Source: Aspidiotus rigidus (lineage: Eukaryota; Arthropoda; Insecta; Hemiptera; Diaspididae). From it: a stretch of DNA of 64,000 bases. The stretch is taken from assembly GCA_035079385.1 (NCBI GenBank), contig JAVHKY010000054.1, positions 6,549,501 through 6,613,500 on the forward strand, in the 5' to 3' direction. Positions within the stretch are counted from its first letter, which is position 1. Every line of letters starts with the position of its first letter. This document shows, in pieces, positions 57,701 to 64,000 of the stretch. Under the pieces are notes generated by a model. It was not told where the DNA came from. It did not search any database and was given only the letters and a program-made list of their open reading frames with translations. Made by a program: the position numbers and the translations under genes.

Positions 57701-60700
57701 CACAATAATTATAGAAAACAATTTTTTAAATTTAATGACTTTTTCTTCATAAATAAGTAACTTACCGCATTATAAAACAGGCACGATTCTAATGGACCCT
57801 CGCCACCGGAATGTAGAAAATAGGAAACAGCGCAGTGGATTTGTTCGCGAAGGACTTATCGGTGTACAACGGCGCAGTGAGGCTGTACGAGGTCGTACCG
57901 CTTTTTGTCCCCTATCACATTCTTAATTTTCAATCGATGATAACTCGTTTTGTGATCCACCAATTTTGCTGAAATTCGACTCAAATACCTAATAGAAAAT
58001 TGTATACTCTTTCAATTATCTTCTCTCCAGTGACTTTAAAACTCCATTTCTATCTGCATAACAAAAAAAAATATTCGAAGTTCCCAGTTTTTTCCCATAA
58101 GCATCTTTAATTCCATATCCAACGATTTTGGAGTGTGACATTGTGACATCGCGACTGTCTAGCCTTATATGACGTATAAGCCGTGCCCTCGCCCACCCTA
58201 CTATCCGCTCAGATCTTACAGAAGTCTCCGAGGAGAACGACAGCACCTACATCAATGGCATCAAGAACCTTACTCAAGAAAGTCCGAACATTTACTTTTC
58301 GAATTTGTCGCAGGAAGTTTGGAAAAATCAAACTTCTAGAAATTTCACTTTAATACACGAAGAAACGTTCCTTCCATAAGAACCATTTTTAAAACCAAAA
58401 TATCACACATTCGTACGTAATCATAATAAAAGCCCCAATCACTCGCATCTTGCTCTAATTGTTACAAAGAAAATTTTAAGTGAGCACATTTTCCCATACG
58501 CCCTACTCTAATCGTTCCGCTTCCCAAACCCTCAAAAATGACACTGACACCACCTCCATTACAATTTGATACCTCCGTCTTACCAACTTCATTTCACCCA
58601 TATAATTCTTCACATCCCTCTACTACTATATTTCAAACATCACCCCAGTAGATCTAAAAGTATTTTGTTCTCTAATGCACTGCAATTTTCTGTGTTAATT
58701 ACTTCAATTTTTATTCTCAATTACTTGTACATATAATATGTGAAGTGAAATGTAAATTTATGGGTACATCCGAGGTGATAGCTCCTAAGTAACATCAAAT
58801 ACTCGTTGAATAAATAAATAAATTACAATGAATGCATTGGCTCTGACTTTTTACTTTTTATTAACCTCTGTGCGCGTGCCTTTTCTAACAATTAAATTTT
58901 TTTTCAGTATGACCAGTACATGAAGGATTTTGAGACCACAGGCCGACAATTGAAACGAGAAAAGAACAAAGTGAGTATTTGAAGTAATTCTTAATAGATT
59001 TAATACCAAAACAAAATTTTCACTGAATGATCATTGAAAGAAAACCAAAAACGACGGCTTCCTTGACGAAATTAAACGAGAAACGCCGGGAACCTGTTTT
59101 ATAAGTCAAATGGGGTTTAGTATTTAAAATTCAACGAAGCCTAGACCTAGATAAAGCTAGTATAACGAAGGCCTAGATTTACTATAAGTCTAGTATAATA
59201 TAGTTTGAGAGTCTAAATTTTTCTCGAATCTCGAGCTGTATATGATAGCTCGAGAGTCGAAATTATTCAAGTCTCTCTCCTATGAGAGTCAAAATTTTTC
59301 CAAGTCCCTCTCCTATCATATATGGCTCGAGAGTCTAAATTTTAACAGGGAACCTGTTTTATGGGGAGGGCTTTTTGAGAAATTTGCCGTCCGCCGTCCG
59401 GTGTCCGCCGTCCAGCGAAAAACTTAGAAAAATTTCTACTCTCGAGCTATATATGATAGGAAGGGGACTTAGGAAAAATTTCGACTCTCGAGCTATATAT
59501 GATATGAAAGGGACTTGGAGCAATTTCAACTCTCCAGCTATCATATATAGGTGGAGATTTGAAATTGCTCGACTCTCAGACTATAAACAAAACTTTCTTT
59601 ATATTACACTAGGCTTATACTAGCTTTATCTAGGTCTAGGCTTCCTTGAATTTTCAATACCAAATTCCATTTAACTCATAAAACAGGTTCCCTGCGTTCC
59701 TCGTTTAACTTCGTTAAGGAAGCCGTCGTTTTTTCCAAGTCCCCTCCTATCATAAGCTTGAGAGTCGAAATTTTTACAAGTCCCTCTCCTATCAGTGGAA
59801 CTTCCCTATAACGAACTTCTATATAACAAAAACTTCTATACAACAAACTTTCCGCTGGTCCTTTGAAATTTCCATATAAAAAGCGATTCTATATAACGAA
59901 GAAAAACTTCTAATTAACGAATTTTTTTCACCATAAAAAACCTTTAATTAGGCGGTAAAACGTGTAACATACAGTTGTTATAATTGGGTGTACGGGTGAG
60001 AAACCTGTGAATATCGGACGTATCGGGTGGGAATTCCTTTACATTTTGCAAGAATTCATCAGTATTGTTCAGATTTGCACAAAGTTCAGCAAGACATTCG
60101 CAATTACTGTGTTCCTCCTACACCGCCTACCTAGTAAAATACATCTATATGTATGTATTGTAAGTATGCACATGTAAAAAAATAAAAAATAAATAAATAG
60201 AAAAAGAAAAGGAATTTCTATACAACAAAGTTTCTATATAACGAATTTTTTCATTGTCCCCCTGGCACTTTCTTATTGGGAAGTTCCACTATGGGTTGAA
60301 AGTCGAAATTTCTCCAAGTTTTTTGCTGGACGGCGCACAGCGCACGTCAAATTTCTCAAAAAGCCTCCCGTAGAACAGGTTCCCTGTTAAAATAGTAATA
60401 TAGGTACTAAATCTGTTTAATAATGTTGGGATGTTCATAAGATATAGTTTGCATGTTTATATATTTATCATAATTTTTTCTCTTTCTTGGTTTTCTTTAG
60501 GAGATGAACCCAATCATAGTGAAACGCGAGGACCAGAAGCGTAAGTAAAAAGTATACTTTCTATAGTGCATCAGAATGATAGTCTGATATTGTGGATGCG
60601 TCCAATTTATACAGTGGCGATTAAATTCTACAGTCTAACGCCCATCAGTTTTGGCGTTTTCGGGAAAATGTGGGCCTAGAAAATTCCCTCAGCTAGAGTG

Positions 60701-63700
60701 CGCGTAAAAGTGGTAGCGTGCGAAGTTTGGAAGAAATAAATTTCACAAATTAATCTACAAACAAATTTAATGATTTAATTGAAAATTACAAATTCGGATC
60801 GAGTTGTTGAGTCTGTCGGAGTCCTTTGAATCATGGCGTACCTGACGGACAGAGAAAAATACACTATCCGTCAGTCTCATAGAGAGTGAGGAAACGATTT
60901 GTAATAATATAACGAGTAAGATGAAGATTGAGGGAGAGACTCGAACCAGAATAATTCGTAGATTATAAAGATCGAAGAAGTACTCACTTGATTTGCCGTC
61001 GAGATTAAATAGAATGTACCTTGAATATCCTCATTCGCCATCTGCTCGGATTTTTAATGCGTATCTGCTCGAATTTTTAATACGTTTTGTTACGTTCAAA
61101 AATTGAAGCAAGTCGGAGAAAGTTTGTGCAGGAAGCGTCGAGAGAAATAAATTTAATCATTTCCATGACAGTTCATTGACCCTTGGCCTTGACAATTCGA
61201 CTACGAGTCGAAGTCGATAAAATCGTGCAATTTGCAAGAATGCAAGATTTTCGACAGGCGTCTATGATTAAAGATCGTACTCATTAAGCATGCACAAAAA
61301 TTACGGCTTCCTTAAGAAAGTTAAACGAGGAACGTAGGGAGTCTATTCTATGGGTGAATTGGTATTGGGAATTCAAATCATAATCTTCAAGATTCTTAAG
61401 TTTTTCCAAGTCCCTTGTATCATAATAAATCTACGGATTTACTTCACAATTTGACTTTTATTTTATAGAAGGGTATATAGAACAATAGAACAGATTCTCA
61501 GTACTGCAGTCATGCAGCCTTTAGGCTCGTTAGGCTCGCGGTGTTCGACGCTCTCGACATACTCATACAGTTGTGTGCGAAATGCGCTTGTGCTCAAAAC
61601 GCGACTACTATGTATTGAAAAGAAGAAAATGACGTAGATATACGGTTGGAGAGAGCTCATATTCATTTTTTAAACACATACGCCGAAAGTACGTTTATTT
61701 TAGACAGCGAAAACTGCATTTATCGTTCACCTGATAAGAATCATGAAAACAGTGGCGAAAAAACTCAAACCCGTGGCGAAAAAACTGAGCAACAATGATT
61801 CTGATTGGACAAAGACCTAATTGTTTGAAGAACGACTCCATTGATTTACAGATTCCGTGAATCCTAATGAGACACTTGAAATTTTGGAAAATCAAATAAT
61901 TCAAGTATAGAGAAATTGCTTTCGGCGTATGTTGTTTAAAAACTAACAGTACGAGCAACGATGTGAGAATTATCGCAACTCGTTTGATTAGCTTCACTCG
62001 CTTCGCTCGTGGTGCTATGATCAAACTCGTTGCGATAATTCTCACTTTCGCTGCTCGTACAGTATGGCTCATAAATCGCTTGGAATTCAAAATATTTCCA
62101 AGCCAGAATCATAGCATGGAAGTCAAAATCTTTCTAAGTCCCTCTCCTATCATATTGATTATTTTATAGCTCAAAATTCAAAATTTTTGTAAATCCCTCT
62201 TTGCTGTCATATAATATGGCTAGGGAGCCGAAATTTCTACATAAAATAAGTCAATTCAACCCATGGTACCTGTGACGTCACAATCAGATGACGTCATAGG
62301 TTAGTTTTTGCCGGATGTCTCACGGTGGTCGGCGAACAGCGGGACGGCAAAATTCCCAAAGAGACCTCCTCCCCCCTCCATAGAACATGTTCCTTGTAAA
62401 CAAGGAGCTGATAGAGGGATTGGACAAGGTGATAATCAAGAGCAACAATAAACTGGCATCCTTGAACCTGAGAGAAACATGTTTGAGACCATAGCAGAGA
62501 AGGAAGTTTTCAGCCTACAGATACCATGGGAATCCTGACAGGTGAGGTACCCACAAATAACGGACGAGATTGTAAACCGGAAATATTGAAAAAATGTTCT
62601 GGCATCCCTGATTCACTCTCTTACGGCAAAACCCCCTTGTTTGGCTTGGTTCAGTGTTCGAGGCAGATTTCCCCGTTCCCATAAATTGTGACGCTACAAC
62701 TCGCTAGATTTTCAGCAAATACCATTATTTAACTTAATTTTTCTGGACTAGAAGTGAACTGAACTTAATTTTACGATCAAATGTTGGCACCAAATATAGT
62801 CAACGTTCAAATGATTTGACAAAAGCTTAAAAATGGGTTTGAAAAATTAATATTTAATAATGCAAGTACGCAAATCTTCCACAATATTATTGCAATGTAA
62901 GTCGTTGAAACCCCCATTATGGATTTCTTTGTCCCACATCTATAAATAGTATAACGCCACTAACAATACCTATCTTACTGTGCACTATTATGTATAAGAA
63001 TTGCATGTGCCCGAAAGAACATAGGTACTTGCCAAGTGCAATATTCTAAAATTAGCTCAATTTTTTAATTTTGCAGCGCCTGGTCAAGAGGAACCCATTA
63101 TGGTGCCAAAAACGTCGTTAGGCTGCTCATCATTGGCAGCCATACGGACTAATGGGGCCATCTATGTCGATCGAACTGAGACGGCATACAACATCATTAC
63201 TGATGAATATAGACCTATTTCTATTTTTCTGCGCCCCCGCAGGTTTGGGAAAACCTTACTCATTGATGTTTTTCAAACTATCCTCAGACATAATAAGGAA
63301 GATCTTGGAGTCCTCCGAGGTACGTACGTACATAGCCTAGCAGAACACTTACCGACTTATACAGTGTTAAGGTTCAATTTTCAAGATCAGAACACAATTG
63401 AAAGGCTTGACGAAAGACTGATGGAGCATGCACGTTTCTATAATGTCTCTGATAAATTTATGAAATTACTGGAAGACACTTGTAAAGGTAGGAGGATACG
63501 GCAACGGGATCAAGGTGTCACGGTGATCAACAAGAAACCTATCGACTTCTTTCCACTTCTAGTCGAAGTATTGGAGAAACCAGTAGCAGTATTGGTGGAT
63601 GAGTACAACGTTGTCTTCGATGTTAGAGATGACGAAGCAACTGTAGAATATTTCACCCAATTTTTTCGATCATTGAAAGATTTGAAGGCTAGAGGTCAAT

Positions 63701-64000
63701 TGGGATTTGCGTTTATTACGGGTTGCGATAAAGTGAAAATAAATTTGAAAGAGTACAACCCAAACCACGGACTGGGAACGACTCTTGGGATAGATGATAT
63801 TTCTGGTGACACCAAATTCGCACATCTATTGGGATTCACGGAGGGTGAGATCAGGAAATATTATCATGGGTTGGCACAACGTAAAGCTAAAGCATGTAAT
63901 GTGACAGTTGAAGAGATTTACAAACGGATGAAATCCCATTACAATGGATACCAATTTGGAAAGAATGATTCGCCACTAGTTTACAACCCGTTGTCTGTTA
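51661..64000 (+). CDS. Secreted-type predicted AAA-ATPase (PF09820-like), five exons, 3' end beyond window
   Basis: The exons 51661-51703, 55183-55214, 58908-58970, 60501-60540 and 63077-64000+ have GT-AG borders, and their phases (1, 0, 0, 1) join into one frame of 367 codons so far. Residues 1-14 look like a signal-peptide core (M-K-H then V-I-L-M-I-V-L-A-V-L). Residues 15-80 are a charged linker. From about residue 84 the pattern follows the predicted AAA-ATPase family: Y-V-D-R-T, then R-P-R-R-F-G-K-T (112-119, P-loop variant), L-V-D-E-Y-N (232-237, Walker B-like), F-I-T-G, and near the end Y-N-G-Y-x-F and V-Y-N-P-L-S-V. The family is mainly bacterial and usually followed by a PD-(D/E)XK nuclease-like region, which would lie beyond the window. 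A eukaryotic gene structure with a leader exon suggests an ancient transfer. The cellular role is unknown; secretion is inferred. Confidence 0.82.
52022..54321 (+). mobile_element. hAT transposon, 2.3 kb, in intron 1
   Basis: The termini are short inverted repeats: CAGCGATGGGCAACC at the left and CAGCGCGGGGCAACC read inward from the right. An 8-bp target duplication, CTCTAGAG (52014-52021) and GTCTAGAG (54322-54329), shows one mismatch. The inner flanks have matching GGGGGCCACAAA segments in inverse orientation. The element contains a single transposase reading frame with three stops. It lies between exons 1 and 2 of the AAA-ATPase-like gene. Confidence 0.92.
52333..54159 (+). pseudogene. hAT transposase with three in-frame stops
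   Basis: One frame runs from the ATG at 52333 to TAG at 54157, about 608 codons, broken only by TAG (52981), TAA (53563) and TAG (53857); no frameshift is evident. The N-terminus has a BED/zinc-finger-like C-L-I-C ... H-Y-A-T-R-H. The catalytic region shows A-M-D-E-S-T-D-V (first D), I-T-T-D-G-A-P-S-M-V-G (second D) and, near the end, Y-T-C-E-Q-T-F-S-K-M-K (the E within the dimerisation domain). The relatives that come to mind are ZBED/GTF2IRD2-type hAT proteins. Nonsense mutations without indels suggest a fairly recent loss of function. The length is normal for the family. Confidence 0.92.
54330..55182 (+). other. Rest of intron 1
   Basis: The sequence is AT-rich and ends in a pyrimidine tract and TATAG acceptor before exon 2. 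Nothing else was recognised. Confidence 0.5.
55183..55214 (+). CDS. Exon 2 (32-bp microexon)
   Basis: The acceptor TTACTGTATAG is followed by 32 bp coding E-S-Y-P-L-N-P-E-I-L-K together with the last base of exon 1, and by donor GTGAGTC. The phase closes exactly. Confidence 0.68.
55215..58907 (+). other. Intron 2 (3.7 kb)
   Basis: Long AT-rich intron with C-runs at 56634-56642 and 56830-56838. Short frames on both strands are uninformative and no transposon was recognised. Additional microexons cannot be excluded. Confidence 0.45.
58908..58970 (+). CDS. Exon 3 (63 bp)
   Basis: The acceptor TTTTTTTTCAG is followed by 21 codons, Y-D-Q-Y-M-K-D-F-E-T-T-G-R-Q-L-K-R-E-K-N-K, and donor GTGAGTA. 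It is symmetric in phase 0 and codes a charged, helix-prone linker. Confidence 0.75.
59046..59737. repeat. Foldback repeat A in intron 3
   Basis: Arms 59046-59215 and 59570-59737 are inverted copies: AAAACGACGGCTTCCTT outside, GGAACCTGTTTTAT next, then the AGCCTAGACCTAGATAAAGC block. Between the arms the motif CTCGAGCTATATATGAT recurs in both orientations. Fragments of the same family occur at 3.7-4.0, 19.95 and 61.3-62.4 kb. Confidence 0.8.
59343..60392. repeat. Foldback repeat B overlapping repeat A
   Basis: Arms 59343-59437 and 60306-60392 are inverted: AACAGGGAACCTGTT at the outer ends, then a GGAGGCTTTTTGAGAAATTT-like block, then a block built of GTCCGCCGTCC units. It interlocks with repeat A and encloses a pogo-like MITE. 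Confidence 0.72.
59793..60291. mobile_element. pogo/Tigger-like MITE, about 0.5 kb
   Basis: The ends read CAGTGGAACTTCCC on the left and AGTGGAACTTCCC read inward from the right. They are followed by TATAACGAA-type subterminal repeats on both sides, as in pogo-superfamily elements. A TA precedes the left end and the right end is adjacent to TA, fitting TA duplication with slight decay. No transposase is present. Confidence 0.75.
60501..60540 (+). CDS. Exon 4 (40 bp)
   Basis: The acceptor TTGGTTTTCTTTAG is followed by 13 codons, E-M-N-P-I-I-V-K-R-E-D-Q-K, plus one base and donor GTAAGTA. The phase matches exon 5. Confidence 0.72.
60541..63076 (+). other. Intron 4 (2.5 kb)
   Basis: It contains scattered pieces of the foldback family (61300-61350 with ACGGCTTCCTTAAG; 62270-62400 with an AGAACATGTTCC end) and a palindromic MITE at 61949-62062. 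Two TGACGTCA sites lie at about 62272-62300. It ends in a T-rich tract and GCAG acceptor. Confidence 0.5.
61949..62062. mobile_element. Palindromic MITE of about 114 bp
   Basis: The inverted arms share GTACGAGCA at the ends and GTGAGAATTATCGCAAC, then GTTTGAT further in. The centre has a CTTCGCTCG motif. No target duplication could be fixed. Confidence 0.75.
63077..64000 (+). CDS. Exon 5: AAA-ATPase-like domain, continues past window
   Basis: The acceptor TTTAATTTTGCAG is followed by 307 codons without a stop to the window end. It carries the whole visible ATPase-like domain described for the gene: P-loop variant R-P-R-R-F-G-K-T, Walker B-like L-V-D-E-Y-N, and the terminal Y-N-G-Y-Q-F-G-K and Y-N-P-L-S-V motifs. 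Confidence 0.9.

Noticed and set aside
62270..62300. Two TGACGTCA sites as a CRE-type enhancer
   Set aside because: They lie in an intron within foldback-family repeat sequence. The motif is short, so function is unsupported.
63077..64000. Bacterial contamination carrying an AAA-ATPase gene
   Set aside because: The frame is preceded by a eukaryotic splice acceptor and joins in phase with four upstream exons amid arthropod-type transposons.

Overview
This window looks like nuclear DNA of an invertebrate animal, most likely an insect or other arthropod. It is AT-rich with long non-coding stretches and GT-AG introns. It carries many eukaryotic transposon families: Ty3/gypsy, Penelope-like, jockey/I-like non-LTR, hAT, MULE, Ginger-like and Polinton-like. 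One LTR promoter pairs a TATA box with an arthropod-style TCAGT initiator. The sequence does not identify a species.

Two host-type genes are supported. The stronger runs rightward from 51,661 off the end of the window. It has five exons (51661-51703, 55183-55214, 58908-58970, 60501-60540, 63077-64000+) whose splice sites and phases join perfectly. It encodes a short signal-peptide-like N-terminus, a small charged linker, and a large domain that resembles the predicted AAA-ATPase family (PF09820 type), known mostly from bacteria. This is a eukaryotised, apparently secreted protein of probable bacterial ancestry and the most interesting gene here. The second is a 177-codon first coding exon on the minus strand (24490-25020) that ends in a clean splice donor; its family is not recognised.

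Layout. 1-10.8 kb is mostly anonymous DNA plus a compact 1.7-kb LTR element (4814-6525) that encodes only a small CCHC protein. 10.9-15.5 kb holds a snap-back Penelope 3' end, a decayed non-LTR element carrying a 1.2-kb Ginger-like transposon, and a 1.6-kb foldback element. 15.5-24.5 kb is sparse, with MULE, non-LTR RNase H and Penelope fragments. 26.8-31.5 kb is a very AT-rich island with tiny ORFs, many short perfect hairpins and the C-terminus of a protein-primed family B DNA polymerase. It looks like the remains of a Polinton/adintovirus-like element and is broken up by three MITEs with readable target-site duplications. 32.4-36 kb holds a truncated gypsy integrase, a GTCGG-motif array and an inverted duplicate of the 29.2-30.5 kb segment. 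36-40.7 kb is a non-LTR element interrupted by an inverted copy of itself. 40.7-45.9 kb is an almost intact, very young Ty3/gypsy element inserted in the TA-rich tail of that element. 45.9-51.3 kb holds a 3'-truncated gypsy-like element with a SAP-domain Gag, then two Penelope-like copies (one with a twin-priming-type inversion), then a small insertion bearing a hammerhead-ribozyme-like fold. From 51.6 kb the window is the AAA-ATPase-like gene; its introns contain a hAT element (intron 1), nested foldback repeats and a pogo-like MITE (intron 3) and more palindromes (intron 4).

The retrotransposon and transposon genes work only within their own elements; apart from the two host-type genes there is no sign of a shared pathway. 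All product names rest on motif recognition by eye. No database search was run.
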